A stretch of DNA of 64,000 bases from Chitinophaga deserti. GTDB taxonomy: Bacteria; Bacteroidota; Bacteroidia; Chitinophagales; Chitinophagaceae. This document shows positions 1 through 9,018 of this stretch, in pieces. The stretch lies in NCBI RefSeq assembly GCF_003149455.1, contig NZ_QFFK01000009.1, forward strand, positions 62,001-126,000, read 5' to 3'. The translations under genes were made by a program, and so were the position numbers. The notes under the pieces were generated by a model. It had not been told where the DNA came from, searched no databases, and saw only the letters and a program-made list of their open reading frames with translations. Numbering within the stretch: position 1 is the stretch's first letter; each line of letters begins with the position of its first letter.

Positions 1-1037
1 GGTACTTCACCGGTTTCGCCTTTTTCTTTCAGGGAGCCGAGGCTGTCTTTAAAGGAAGAAATGATGGTGGGGATTGTTTTGAGCAGGGTGATGAAACCAC
101 CTGCTGCTACAGCGCCCGCGCCTATTTGTTTCACATAGGCCTGGTAAATGGCGGATGACCAGTCGGTGAATGAATGTGCGGCAGGGTCCCATGCTCCGGG
201 GCCTCCGGGTGTTTGAAGGTTGGCGAGCATACCGAGCTTTACGAGCTGGGCAGCCACAATATCTCCGGGAATGAGGGATGCGAGGAGGGGAATGAGGCAG
301 AGCCATGCCAGTACACCGCCCGCCACCAGTACACCGGCAATCTTGGGGCCGATGATATAGCCTACACCCAGGTATTCCGGGGTGATTTCTCCTGATATTT
401 TAGCGGAAGGGAAAACCTTGTTAGCCTGTTTGGTCATGTAAGCCGGAGTTTCGGCGATCACATGCAGTACTTTCTGTAACATGGCATAAACCAGCGCTAC
501 GCCGAGGCCGATAAAGGCTGTTTTGGCGAATGTACCGCCCTTTTCCCCGGCTTTCAGTACCGAGGCGCAGGCAGTTCCCTCCGGATAAGGAAGGGTTTCA
601 TGTTCTTTAACGATGAGCGACCGCCGGAGGGGTATCATCATCAGTGTACCCAGTAACCCGCCGAAAATGGCCAGTACGAGGATGGTGAGGTAATCGAAGT
701 ACTGTTCCCCGCTGCTTACGCCAGCTTCATTGGCGGAAAGAAACAGGAACCCGGGGAGGGTAAATACCACGCCTGCGGCAATGGACTCGCCGGCAGAACC
801 TGTGGTCTGGATGATATTGTTCTCCAGGATGGTGGTTTTGAAGAATCTTCTGCCTAACGTAATGGCAATCACCGCAATAGGAATGGATGCGGATACGGTG
901 AGGCCGGCTTTGAGCGCCAGGTAAACGGTGGCGGCGCCGAAGATGATTCCGGCCAGGCAGCCAAGGAGAATGGACTTGAGCGTCAGCTCCTTCATCTTCA
1001 TCTCCGGGGCTACGAAAGGTTTAAATTTTGACGACAT
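1..1037 (-). CDS. OPT-family oligopeptide transporter, 3' end outside the window
   Basis: Inner-membrane transporter of the OPT superfamily, whose members take up oligopeptides or metal chelates, probably with protons. About 345 codons are visible from the ATG at 1037, which reads MSSKFKPFVAPEMKMKELTL; the C-terminal half lies beyond position 1. The visible part has repeated hydrophobic helices and stretches typical of bacterial OPT proteins (an early GCLAGIIFGAATVYLALKAG segment, then TLPYPEGTACASVLKAGE). The next gene downstream of position 1037, at 1157-2860 on the same strand, is a second peptide transporter of an unrelated family and has its own terminator between them. Substrate cannot be told from sequence. 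A one-mismatch -7 element lies in the 1038-1100 spacer. Confidence 0.88.
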   Translation of the reverse strand, partial: MSSKFKPFVAPEMKMKELTLKSILLGCLAGIIFGAATVYLALKAGLTVSASIPIAVIAITLGRRFFKTTILENNIIQTTGSAGESIAAGVVFTLPGFLFLSANEAGVSSGEQYFDYLTILVLAIFGGLLGTLMMIPLRRSLIVKEHETLPYPEGTACASVLKAGEKGGTFAKTAFIGLGVALVYAMLQKVLHVIAETPAYMTKQANKVFPSAKISGEITPEYLGVGYIIGPKIAGVLVAGGVLAWLCLIPLLASLIPGDIVAAQLVKLGMLANLQTPGGPGAWDPAAHSFTDWSSAIYQAYVKQIGAGAVAAGGFITLLKTIPTIISSFKDSLGSLKEKGETGEV

Positions 1038-1099
1038 ATGCAGTGGTTAGGATGTTGCGAGGCCTAAATATAGTGTTTTATCGTTTTGCGTAAATAAAT

Positions 1100-1131
1100 A
1101 AAGCATGCAGGGCCGGGGCGCTGCATGCTTT
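1100..1131 (-). terminator. Intrinsic terminator of the POT gene
   Basis: Perfect 11-bp inverted repeat (1100/1101-1110 with 1121-1131) around a G/C-rich 10-nt loop, placed 25 nt after the stop of the minus-strand gene at 1157-2860. On the minus strand it is followed by a T-rich run (1099-1091). It separates the two peptide transporter genes. Confidence 0.8.
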
Positions 1132-1156
1132 ATCTTATCATGAATAATGGAGCGGA

Positions 1157-2860
1157 CTACTCTGCAGCCATCATCTTTTGCAGTTTTTTGGTCAGCAGGA
1201 AGAGGATCAGTGCTGCCACGCCCGACATGCCTACGAAGAGCATGAAGAACTCGTACAGGTTGCTCATCTGGTAACCGAGGAAAACGGTGGTTTTGCCATC
1301 GGGGTACAGTGCGCTGAGCTCGCCTGCCAGTTTATTGGCGATAGCGTTTGCCAGGAACCATACTGCCATCAGCAGGGAGGCGAATTTGGCAGGGGCCAGT
1401 TTGTTCACCAGTGCGAGGCCGATAGGCGATAGGCAGAGCTCACCCCAGGTATGCAGGGCATACATGCCGATGAGGTACATCATGGTCACTTTAACGCCGG
1501 GAGCCACATCTTTCACACCGAAGGCTATTACCAGGTAGCCGATGGCGAGCAGCAGCAGGCCGATGGCCATTTTGGTGGGGGAGGAAGGTTCGTATTTACC
1601 CAGTTTCAGCCAGAGGAAGGCGAACACCGGGGCAAATGCTACCACGAAGATAGAGTTGAGCGACTGGAAGGTGGAGGCCGGTATTTCGTTCAGGTAGATG
1701 GTGGACTGTCCTTTTACGAAGAAGTTGACATTTACATACAACAGGTAGCCTACGCAGGCAGCCAGCAGGATATAAATGATATACCGTACACCCGGAGGGT
1801 CTTGCTGCAGGTGCTTGCGTGCACCCATGTAAGCTTTACCCAGCAGGTAGATAAGGCCGGCAGAAAGAACGGAAATGAGCCATACGGGGATGTTCCAGTT
1901 CAGCTGGCGGTTGGTTTGCTCATCAGCAAAGAAGGTGAGGGAGGCGCCAGCCTGCTCGAAGGCAGACCAGAAGAAGATCACGAAGAAGGCTACGATGAAG
2001 ATCACCAGAATCCTGGTTTTCTCTCCCTTCGTCAGTTTTTTATCGGAGAAGATCATGTAACCGATGGCCAGTACAGCCAGCAGCAACAAATAAGTTATGA
2101 ACGGGAATATGCGTGCGTCTGTAAACAGCATGCCGATCATGGCGGCAGACATTACGAACAGGCCGATATACATCAGGATCGCTTTACCTTCTTTGGCATC
2201 TTCCGGGCGCACACCCAGCGGGGAGCCGTCCGGGCGGCGGATGTAGTGATCTTTCAGCCATTGGAAAACGATTACGCTCAGGAGCATAGCGATACCTGCG
2301 GCGAGGAACGACCATTTAAAGTCAGACGGGTCTCCGGTATCACCCACGGCGCCACAGATGGCGGGGCCGAGAGCGCCACCTACGTTGATACCCATGTAGA
2401 AGATAGTGTAGGCTGCATCGATCCGGCGGTCGCCTTCGGGATACAGTTGTCCTACCATGGAAGAAATGTTCGGTTTGAAGAATCCGTTACCAGCGATCAT
2501 GAAGCCGAGGCCGGAGAAGAAGAGGAACGTGGAAAGTTGAGGAGAGGTGCCGTAGATCGATGCGCATCCAAACAAAAGGAATTCGCCCAGGGCCATGAGC
2601 AGGCCGCCGATGATGATGGATTTACGGTTGCCCCAGTAGCGGTCGGCAACAAAGCCGCCGATGAGCGGAGTGAGGTACACAAGGCTTGTATAGCTGCCGT
2701 AAAGGCTGGAAGCGAATGCTTTATCGAATGCCAGCGCTTTGGTGAGGAACAGTACCAGGATGGCGCGCATCCCGTAATAGTTGAACCGCTCCCACATTTC
2801 CGTTGCAAACAACACATACAATCCCTTAGGGTGCCCACTCTGAGTAGCCCGTTGATTCAT
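1157..2860 (-). CDS. POT/PTR-family proton-coupled di-/tripeptide symporter
   Basis: Proton-driven peptide importer of the major facilitator superfamily. The 567-aa product begins with the POT signature FATEMWERFNYYGMRAILVL (residues ~18-37), then GGFVADRYWGNRKS after the second helix, and has about 14 hydrophobic segments, the usual size for bacterial DtpT/PepT-like proteins. The ExxER-type motif within MWERF is the family's proton-coupling element. A perfect -7 box lies 60-70 bp upstream, so the gene is probably monocistronic, with the terminator at 1100-1131. Together with the OPT protein it suggests active use of peptides as carbon and nitrogen source. Exact peptide preference is unknown. 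Confidence 0.95.
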   Translation of the reverse strand: MNQRATQSGHPKGLYVLFATEMWERFNYYGMRAILVLFLTKALAFDKAFASSLYGSYTSLVYLTPLIGGFVADRYWGNRKSIIIGGLLMALGEFLLFGCASIYGTSPQLSTFLFFSGLGFMIAGNGFFKPNISSMVGQLYPEGDRRIDAAYTIFYMGINVGGALGPAICGAVGDTGDPSDFKWSFLAAGIAMLLSVIVFQWLKDHYIRRPDGSPLGVRPEDAKEGKAILMYIGLFVMSAAMIGMLFTDARIFPFITYLLLLAVLAIGYMIFSDKKLTKGEKTRILVIFIVAFFVIFFWSAFEQAGASLTFFADEQTNRQLNWNIPVWLISVLSAGLIYLLGKAYMGARKHLQQDPPGVRYIIYILLAACVGYLLYVNVNFFVKGQSTIYLNEIPASTFQSLNSIFVVAFAPVFAFLWLKLGKYEPSSPTKMAIGLLLLAIGYLVIAFGVKDVAPGVKVTMMYLIGMYALHTWGELCLSPIGLALVNKLAPAKFASLLMAVWFLANAIANKLAGELSALYPDGKTTVFLGYQMSNLYEFFMLFVGMSGVAALILFLLTKKLQKMMAAE

Positions 2861-2922
2861 AAATGGTCAGTTTAGTTTTGCTTTTCTTAGCGATAATACA
2901 GTTACTAAATACAGTTACTTTT

Positions 2923-2930
2923 CAAAAATA
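2923..2930 (-). promoter_or_regulatory. -7 element of the POT gene
   Basis: Reads TATTTTTG on the minus strand, a perfect match to the Bacteroidota -7 consensus TAnnTTTG, 62 bp upstream of the ATG at 2860. No clear -33 TTTG is visible. Confidence 0.55.
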
Positions 2931-3063
2931 GGCCGAAAGATAAAGAAAATCAGCCTATCGCGTCCAAATAACGGTTTTTTTGACCTTACTTTGCAAAAAT
3001 TTCCGTGTGACAGTGCACCGCACGGCGCCGGAAATCTCCTCATATATTACGTCTCAATCCATT

Positions 3064-4341
3064 ATGAACATTTTACTGTTAGGTAGCGGTGGCCGGGAGC
3101 ATGCCCTGGCCTGGAAAATGGCTCAAAGCCCTTCATGTTCGAAGCTTTTCATAGCTCCGGGCAATGCAGGAACGCCGGCTTATGGCGAGAATGTCAATCT
3201 TTCCGTCAGCGATTTCGAAGGCATCAAAGCCTTTTGTATCAGCAATAAGATCGATTTGCTCCTGCCCGGTTCTGAAGAACCGCTGGTAAAAGGCGTATTT
3301 GATTTCTTCGCCAACGACCCTGCCCTGCAGCACATTCCGGTGATAGGCCCCTCACAGTCGGGCGCCCGCCTGGAAGGCAGCAAGGCCTTCGCCAAGGAGT
3401 TCATGCTCCGCCACAATATTCCCACTGCAGCTTACCGCGAATTCAGCGATGCCAACTTCGAAGAAGGCCTTGCATATATCAGCGCTCATGCCCTCCCTAT
3501 AGTGCTCAAGGCCGATGGCCTGGCGCTGGGTAAAGGCGTGGTGATCGCTGCCACACACGAAGAAGCACTTACCGAATACCGGGAAATGATCAAATCCGCC
3601 AAGTTTGGAGAAGCCTCCAGGAAAGTGGTGGTAGAGCAGTTCCTGACAGGTATCGAAATGTCTGCCTTTGCCCTGAGCGATGGTAAGAACTATGTGCTGC
3701 TGCCTTCCGCCAAGGATTACAAGCGTATCGGCGAAGGTGATACCGGCCTTAACACCGGCGGTATGGGTGCTATTTCCCCCGTTCCCTTTGCAGACGCAGC
3801 CTTTATGGCGAAAGTGGAGGAGCAGGTGGTGCGGCCTACCGTGAAGGGCCTGGCTGCTGAGGGTATCGTATACCACGGCTTCATATTCTTCGGTCTCATC
3901 ATGGTGGGGAACGATCCTTTCGTGATCGAATACAACTGCCGGATGGGCGATCCTGAAACGGAAGTGGTGATGCCGCGCCTGCAGAACGATCTGCTGGAGC
4001 TGTTCGCTGCCATGAAGGGCCAGCAGCTGGATCAGATCACAGTAACCGAAGATCCTCGTGCTGCATCTACCATTATGCTGGTGAGCGGCGGGTATCCCGA
4101 GGCGTATGAGAAAGGGAAAGAAATTACAGGCATCCCCGCACCCACGGCGGATCAGATCGTTTTCCACGCCGGTACGAAAGCCGATGGGGGAAAGGTGCTG
4201 ACCAACGGAGGGCGTGTGCTGGCTATAACATCTTTGGCAAGCGATTTGCAGCAGGCACTGGCGCATTCCAAAGCAACTGCAGACAGCATTTCGTTCGGGG
4301 GCAAGTATTATCGTCGCGATATTGGGTATGAATTCAGCTAA
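3064..4341 (+). CDS. purD: Phosphoribosylamine-glycine ligase (GARS)
   Basis: Second step of de novo purine synthesis: ATP-dependent joining of glycine to 5-phosphoribosylamine. The 425-aa product starts MNILLLGSGGREHALAWKMA, the canonical N-terminal nucleotide-binding motif of PurD, and continues through the ATP-grasp region (KADGLALGKGVVIA; NTGGMGAISPVP; EYNCRMGDPETEVVMPRL). I chose the ATG at 3064 because the family starts right before NILLLGSGGREHA; the frame is open for 28 more codons upstream but overlaps the probable promoter (TTACTTTG near 2987). It stands alone, with POT divergent and mreB 156 bp downstream. Length is normal for the family. Confidence 0.97.
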   Translation: MNILLLGSGGREHALAWKMAQSPSCSKLFIAPGNAGTPAYGENVNLSVSDFEGIKAFCISNKIDLLLPGSEEPLVKGVFDFFANDPALQHIPVIGPSQSGARLEGSKAFAKEFMLRHNIPTAAYREFSDANFEEGLAYISAHALPIVLKADGLALGKGVVIAATHEEALTEYREMIKSAKFGEASRKVVVEQFLTGIEMSAFALSDGKNYVLLPSAKDYKRIGEGDTGLNTGGMGAISPVPFADAAFMAKVEEQVVRPTVKGLAAEGIVYHGFIFFGLIMVGNDPFVIEYNCRMGDPETEVVMPRLQNDLLELFAAMKGQQLDQITVTEDPRAASTIMLVSGGYPEAYEKGKEITGIPAPTADQIVFHAGTKADGGKVLTNGGRVLAITSLASDLQQALAHSKATADSISFGGKYYRRDIGYEFS

Positions 4342-4476
4342 GTAATTCGTCGTACAGAGTTCACGGATAGTGAAAATATGCATATAGCATTTCTTTTATT
4401 TATTTCCGCACAAACTCTTGAATAATCCAATAATTGCATCGTATATTCGTTAGAATTATTCATTTTTGCATTCAAA

Positions 4477-4484
4477 TATTTTTG
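4477..4484 (+). promoter_or_regulatory. -7 element of the mre operon
   Basis: TATTTTTG, perfect TAnnTTTG match, 13 bp before the mreB ATG at 4498. The preceding 100 bp are very AT-rich. Confidence 0.55.
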
Positions 4485-4497
4485 ACCGTATCAAACA

Positions 4498-5520
4498 ATG
4501 GGCTTCTTTAACTTTTTAACTCAGGAGATTGCAATAGACCTTGGTACCGCCAATACACTGATCATTCACAATGATTCGGTGGTGGTGGACGAACCTTCCA
4601 TCGTGGCCATAGAAAGGGCCAGCGGGAAGATCGTAGCCGTAGGTAAGAAGGCAATGATGATGCACGAGAAAACGCACGAGTACCTGCGTACTATCCGTCC
4701 TTTGAAAGACGGTGTGATCGCAGACTTTAATGCGGCAGAGGGGATGCTCCGCGAGCTGATCAAGATGGTTTATCCCAAGAAGCCGTTGTTCGCCCCCAGC
4801 TGGAAAATGGTGATCTGTATCCCATCCAGCATTACGGAGGTGGAAAAGCGTGCGGTGCGCGACTCTGCCGAGCAGGCAGGCGCCAAGGAAGTGTATCTCA
4901 TTCATGAACCGATGGCTGCGGCCCTCGGTATTGGTATAGACGTGGAAGAGCCGGTGGGTAACATGATCATTGACATCGGAGGTGGTACCACCGGTATCTC
5001 CGTGATCGCCCTGGCAGGTATCGTGTGCGACCAGTCCATCCGCATTGCGGGAGACGAGTTTACCGCTGATATCATGGAGGCACTCCGCCGCTACCACTCA
5101 CTGCTGATCGGTGAGCGTACAGCAGAACAGATCAAGATCCAGATCGGCTCGGCCCTGAAGGAGCTTGACAATCCGCCGGATGACATCCCGGTAAACGGCC
5201 GCGACCTTGTGACCGGTATCCCCAAACAAATCATGGTATCGTACCAGGAAATAGCCGAAGCGCTGGACAAATCGATCTTCAAGATCGAAGAAGCCATCCT
5301 GAAGGCGCTGGAAACCACCCCTCCTGAGCTGGCATCGGACATTTACCGCCGCGGCCTTTACCTCACCGGTGGTGGCGCCCTGCTCCGCGGGCTCGACAAG
5401 CGCCTGAGCCAGAAGATCAAACTGCCCGTTCATGTGGCAGACGATCCGCTGCGCGCCGTAGTAAGAGGCACCGGCATTGCCCTGAAACACATCGGCAAGT
5501 ATCCTTTCCTGATGCAATAA
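4498..5520 (+). CDS. mreB: Rod-shape determining actin homologue MreB
   Basis: Cytoskeletal ATPase whose membrane-bound filaments direct lateral peptidoglycan synthesis. The 340-aa protein has the actin-fold phosphate loop IDLGTANTLI at residues ~12-21, the phosphate-2 motif IIDIGGGTTGISVIAL near 160, and the adenosine motif LTGGGALLRGLDKRL near 288, all normal. The ATG at 4498 gives the usual N-terminus, MGFFNFLTQEIAIDLG. It is the first gene of a five-gene elongasome operon (mreB, mreC, mreD, mrdA, rodA). A strong hairpin separates it from mreC, so mreB may be expressed in excess of the rest, which fits the higher copy number of a filament protein. Confidence 0.98.
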   Translation: MGFFNFLTQEIAIDLGTANTLIIHNDSVVVDEPSIVAIERASGKIVAVGKKAMMMHEKTHEYLRTIRPLKDGVIADFNAAEGMLRELIKMVYPKKPLFAPSWKMVICIPSSITEVEKRAVRDSAEQAGAKEVYLIHEPMAAALGIGIDVEEPVGNMIIDIGGGTTGISVIALAGIVCDQSIRIAGDEFTADIMEALRRYHSLLIGERTAEQIKIQIGSALKELDNPPDDIPVNGRDLVTGIPKQIMVSYQEIAEALDKSIFKIEEAILKALETTPPELASDIYRRGLYLTGGGALLRGLDKRLSQKIKLPVHVADDPLRAVVRGTGIALKHIGKYPFLMQ

Positions 5521-5530
5521 TATCAAACGC

Positions 5531-5561
5531 CTTCCGGCATGCCCCCGGGGTGTGCCGGAAG
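5531..5561 (+). terminator. mreB-mreC intergenic hairpin (attenuator or processing site)
   Basis: A 9-bp perfect inverted repeat (5531-5539 with 5553-5561) encloses a second palindrome CCCCGGGG (5543-5550). It lies 10 nt after the mreB stop and has no T-run. Likely a partial terminator or an RNA-stabilising stem within the operon. It also overlaps the upstream possible mreC start (GTG 5552), which argues for the later GTG at 5591. Confidence 0.6.
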
Positions 5562-5590
5562 ACTTTCCGGAATCCTTAGACTCGTATCCA

Positions 5591-6490
5591 GTGCGCAATC
5601 TGATCATTTTCTTACGGCGGTATTTTAACTTCTTTCTGTTCTTACTGCTGGAAGTGATTTGTTTGATTTTCGTTTTCAGGAACAACAATTTTCAGCGCAC
5701 CGTTTACCTCAATTCTGCCAACGGTGTTTCCGGTAAACTGTATACCCGCTATAACGACGTTCAGTACTACTTCCATCTCAAATCCACCAACGACAGTCTG
5801 GTATCCGAAAACCTGGCATTGCGCCAGCAACTGGCCACCAGCTTTGATGTGCGCGATACTTCCTCCAGGATCGTAATGGATACCCTCCGGAAATTCACGA
5901 ACGATACTGCCCGGAAGCTCCTCAGCACTGAGGTGCGGAAACTCCTTTACCGGAGTGCGAAAGTCATCAACAACTCCGTTAACCAGGCCACCAATACCAT
6001 TACCATTAACCGCGGCAGTAAAGACGGTATCCGTCCCAACATGGGCGTGATCGGGCCTAACGGTATGGTAGGCGTAGTGCGTACGGCCAGCGAAAACTAT
6101 GCGGTGATCATTTCCCTGCTCACCAAATCCAACGGCAGTTCATCCTCTTTCAGCTTCAGCTCCCGCCTGAAAAACTCCGGGGAGATCGGTACTGTGTACT
6201 GGGATGGGTATGATGCCGGATATGTAATCATGAAAGACGTGCCCCGCAGCGCCAAGCTGCATAAAGGCGATACAGTGGTAACCAGCGGCTTCTCTGCCGT
6301 GTTCCCTGAAAACGTTAATATCGGTTACGTTGATACCGTTTACACCGGCGAGAAAGCGAGTACCTCGTTTTCCATCCGCCTTAAACTGGCCACTAATTTT
6401 TACAACCTGCAATACGTGTACGTCATCGAGAACCTGCTGCGCGATGAGCAGGTAAGACTGGAAGATTCGACACGCAAAATGTTGAAATGA
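5591..6490 (+). CDS. mreC: Rod-shape determining protein MreC
   Basis: Bitopic scaffold that links MreB, MreD and the transpeptidase PBP2 in the periplasm. From GTG 5591 the product is 299 aa and starts MRNLIIFLRRYFNFFLFLLL, a short cytoplasmic stretch followed by one membrane helix (~residues 12-28), then a putative coiled coil (~55-110) and the beta-rich periplasmic domain with GSKDGIRPNMGVIGPNGMVG (~140-160), characteristic of MreC. An in-frame GTG at 5552 would add 13 residues, but it sits inside the intergenic hairpin. The gene ends in an ATGA overlap with mreD, so the two are translationally coupled. Confidence 0.93.
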   Translation: MRNLIIFLRRYFNFFLFLLLEVICLIFVFRNNNFQRTVYLNSANGVSGKLYTRYNDVQYYFHLKSTNDSLVSENLALRQQLATSFDVRDTSSRIVMDTLRKFTNDTARKLLSTEVRKLLYRSAKVINNSVNQATNTITINRGSKDGIRPNMGVIGPNGMVGVVRTASENYAVIISLLTKSNGSSSSFSFSSRLKNSGEIGTVYWDGYDAGYVIMKDVPRSAKLHKGDTVVTSGFSAVFPENVNIGYVDTVYTGEKASTSFSIRLKLATNFYNLQYVYVIENLLRDEQVRLEDSTRKMLK

Positions 6491-6996
6491 GCATACTGTT
6501 ACGAAATATTATCCGATTCATCCTGCTGATCCTGTTCCAGGTATTGGTGCTGGACCGGATTCTCGTGCACCAGATGGTGAACCCCTATCTTTACATGCTC
6601 TTTATCCTGCTGCTGCCCTTTAACCTGCCGCGCCCTGCTCTTCAGTTGCTGGGTCTGATGCTGGGGCTTACGCTCGATATGTTTTCGGATTCCATGGGCG
6701 TTCATGCCGCTGCCTGCGTATTCATCGCATACCTGCGGCCATTTGTGCTCAATATCCTTAGTCCGCAGGGCGGCTTCGAAGGCCCTCAGCGTACGCCCTC
6801 CGTTACTACCATGGGCGTTTCCCAGTTCGCGATTTATGCGACCGTAATGGTCTTGTTGCATCACATCGCGTATTTTTGTTTGTCCGTTTTCAGTTTTTCC
6901 GATCCCCTGTACCTCCTGATGAAGATTTTGTTGTCGACCGCAGCCAGTTTATTTTTGATATTGATATACGAGCTGTTGTTCTTCAGCAGGAAATAG
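6487..6996 (+). CDS. mreD: Rod-shape determining protein MreD
   Basis: Small polytopic inner-membrane protein (169 aa, about five hydrophobic helices) of the elongasome. Sequence conservation in MreD is low; the assignment rests on its hydropathy, size, the segment LGLMLGLTLDMFSDSMGVHA typical of the family, and its place between mreC and mrdA. Its ATG overlaps the mreC stop by 4 bp. The next gene, mrdA, begins 32 bp after its stop. Confidence 0.92.
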   Translation: MSILLRNIIRFILLILFQVLVLDRILVHQMVNPYLYMLFILLLPFNLPRPALQLLGLMLGLTLDMFSDSMGVHAAACVFIAYLRPFVLNILSPQGGFEGPQRTPSVTTMGVSQFAIYATVMVLLHHIAYFCLSVFSFSDPLYLLMKILLSTAASLFLILIYELLFFSRK

Positions 6997-7028
6997 GGAG
7001 CAAAAAAGTATAAATCCAGGAACCTGCC

Positions 7029-8993
7029 ATGTCTGTTTTTAATCAGTCCAGAAAGCGCGTCATCCAATTCATCATGCTCGGCACCGTACTGGTGATCGTG
7101 GCGCGGCTGTTTTTCCTGCAGGTGGTGGAAACAAAATATTCCAAACTGGCAGATGCCAACGCCCACTTGCGTAAAGTGATTTACCCCAGCCGCGGCATCG
7201 TATACGACCGTCATGGCCGTGCCGTGATGCGAAATGAGGCGTTGTACGACCTCATGGTAACCCCTATTAACGTTAAGAATATCGATACGGCATATATGTG
7301 CGAGATACTGGAGATCGAGAAGGCGGAATTCCTTCGGCGCATCCAGGTAGCGAAGAACCGCGAAGGTCCAAGAAGGCCATCCGTATTTGCCAACCTCCTT
7401 TCTCCCGATATGTATGGCCGCTTACAGGAAAGTATGTACCTGTTTCAGCCCGGCTTTGAGCTGGTGCAAAGGCCGGTACGTTCGTACCCTTACGGCGTTG
7501 GAGCCAACTTCCTCGGATATATCAGTGAAATTTCTCCCGGCATGCTGGCAGATACCAGCGGCAAATACAGCTCGTACCAGCAGGGTGATTATATTGGTAT
7601 GACGGGCCTGGAACGCACCTATGAGAATATTCTCATGGGGCAGCGTGGTATCCAGTACCTGGTAAAAGATAACCTGAACCGGCCACAGGGCTCCCTGGAA
7701 GGAGGGATTTTCGATACGGCCGCCATTGCAGGTAAGAACCTTCGCCTGGCGCTTGATCTGGATTTACAGGTATTAGGCGAAAAGATGATGGCAGGAAAGA
7801 TCGGCTCTATTGTAGCCATTGACCCGCAAACCGGCGGAATCCTTGCAATGGTGAGCGGTCCCACCTTCGACCCAAACCTGCTCTCCGGATCTTACCGCGC
7901 CAAGAACCTTGGTATCCTTCTGACTGATACTGTAAAGCCCATGTTTAACAGGGCTATTCAGGCGATTTATCCGCCGGGTTCTACCTTTAAGCCAATAACA
8001 GGGCTTATTGCACTGGATGAAGGCGTTATCGGTCCTGACTTCGGTTTCCCATGCCATGGCGGGTACGGCCTATGCGGCCGGTTCTCCCGCTGTACGCACA
8101 GCAACCCCGGGCACGCTGCAAATATGCGTGTGGCGCTGGCCAACTCCTGCAACAGCTATTTCATGCACGTTTACCGCCTGTCTGTAGATAATAAGAAATG
8201 GGGCGGCACCAAAAACGGACAGGCAAAGTGGGTGGAATACCTGAAAGCAATGGGGCTTGGCCGCCGAATTGGGGTAGATATTCCTTCTGAAGCCATGGGC
8301 ATCGTACCGGATACGGCCAGAATGAACCGTGTATACCGGAATGTATGGAACTCCTGCTCCGAAATGTATGTGGGCATGGGGCAGGGACAATTGTCGCTTA
8401 CTCCCATACAGCTTGCAAATGCCATGTGCATCATTGCAAATCGTGGCTGGTATCACATACCGCACTTCGTGGAGTCCATCGACCAGGATAAATCCGATAT
8501 CCTGAAAAAGTATAAAGAGAAGATTTCAGTAGCCCATATTTCCAGCGATGCATTCCAGTCTGTGGTAGACGGTATGGCGGATGTTGTTACCAGCGGTACA
8601 GCAAGAAAGGCCCAGATCGAAGGATTTGAAGTGTGCGGGAAAACCGGTACGGCAGAAAATACGACCATAGTTAATGGTAAAATGGTAAAGCTGAAAGACC
8701 ACTCACTTTTCGTAGGGTTCGCGCCGAAGAACAATCCTAAGATCGCCATTGCCGTTGTAGTGGAGAACGCGGGCTTCGGTGCCACATACGCAGTACCCAT
8801 CGCCAGTATCCTCATGGAAAAATACCTGACAGATACGATCTCTGCCAAACGTAAGCCAGTGCTTGAGCAAATGCTTAACTCTAATACGTTCTCTCCGGAG
8901 ATCAAACATAAATCCAAACTCGACTCCCTCAACAGTGTGAATTACGCAGGTGCTGAAGGGGCCGTGATCATGAGAAAAATACTCGGGCACTAA
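7029..8993 (+). CDS. mrdA: Penicillin-binding protein 2, elongation transpeptidase
   Basis: Class B PBP that cross-links peptidoglycan during cell elongation, working with the glycosyltransferase RodA. The 654-aa protein has one N-terminal membrane helix (residues ~12-32), a dimerisation domain, and the transpeptidase domain with all three active-site motifs: S318-T-F-K (within PPGSTFKPITG), S373-C-N, and K538-T-G (within CGKTGTAEN). Cysteines cluster around 350-360 (PCHGGYGLCGRFSRCTH), a segment seen in other PBP2 proteins that may bind metal; that role is not established here. rodA follows 25 bp downstream, as expected. Confidence 0.97.
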   Translation: MSVFNQSRKRVIQFIMLGTVLVIVARLFFLQVVETKYSKLADANAHLRKVIYPSRGIVYDRHGRAVMRNEALYDLMVTPINVKNIDTAYMCEILEIEKAEFLRRIQVAKNREGPRRPSVFANLLSPDMYGRLQESMYLFQPGFELVQRPVRSYPYGVGANFLGYISEISPGMLADTSGKYSSYQQGDYIGMTGLERTYENILMGQRGIQYLVKDNLNRPQGSLEGGIFDTAAIAGKNLRLALDLDLQVLGEKMMAGKIGSIVAIDPQTGGILAMVSGPTFDPNLLSGSYRAKNLGILLTDTVKPMFNRAIQAIYPPGSTFKPITGLIALDEGVIGPDFGFPCHGGYGLCGRFSRCTHSNPGHAANMRVALANSCNSYFMHVYRLSVDNKKWGGTKNGQAKWVEYLKAMGLGRRIGVDIPSEAMGIVPDTARMNRVYRNVWNSCSEMYVGMGQGQLSLTPIQLANAMCIIANRGWYHIPHFVESIDQDKSDILKKYKEKISVAHISSDAFQSVVDGMADVVTSGTARKAQIEGFEVCGKTGTAENTTIVNGKMVKLKDHSLFVGFAPKNNPKIAIAVVVENAGFGATYAVPIASILMEKYLTDTISAKRKPVLEQMLNSNTFSPEIKHKSKLDSLNSVNYAGAEGAVIMRKILGH

Positions 8994-9018
8994 AAAATAA
9001 AAAGCGCAAACAGACACC

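Noticed and set aside
1451..2875. Long open frame (474 codons) antisense to the POT transporter
   Set aside because: It mirrors the codon structure of the real gene, with no domain and unlikely amino-acid composition (Gly/Glu/Gln-rich). Similar antisense frames at 31899-33563, 36591-38168 and 56990-58201 were rejected for the same reason.
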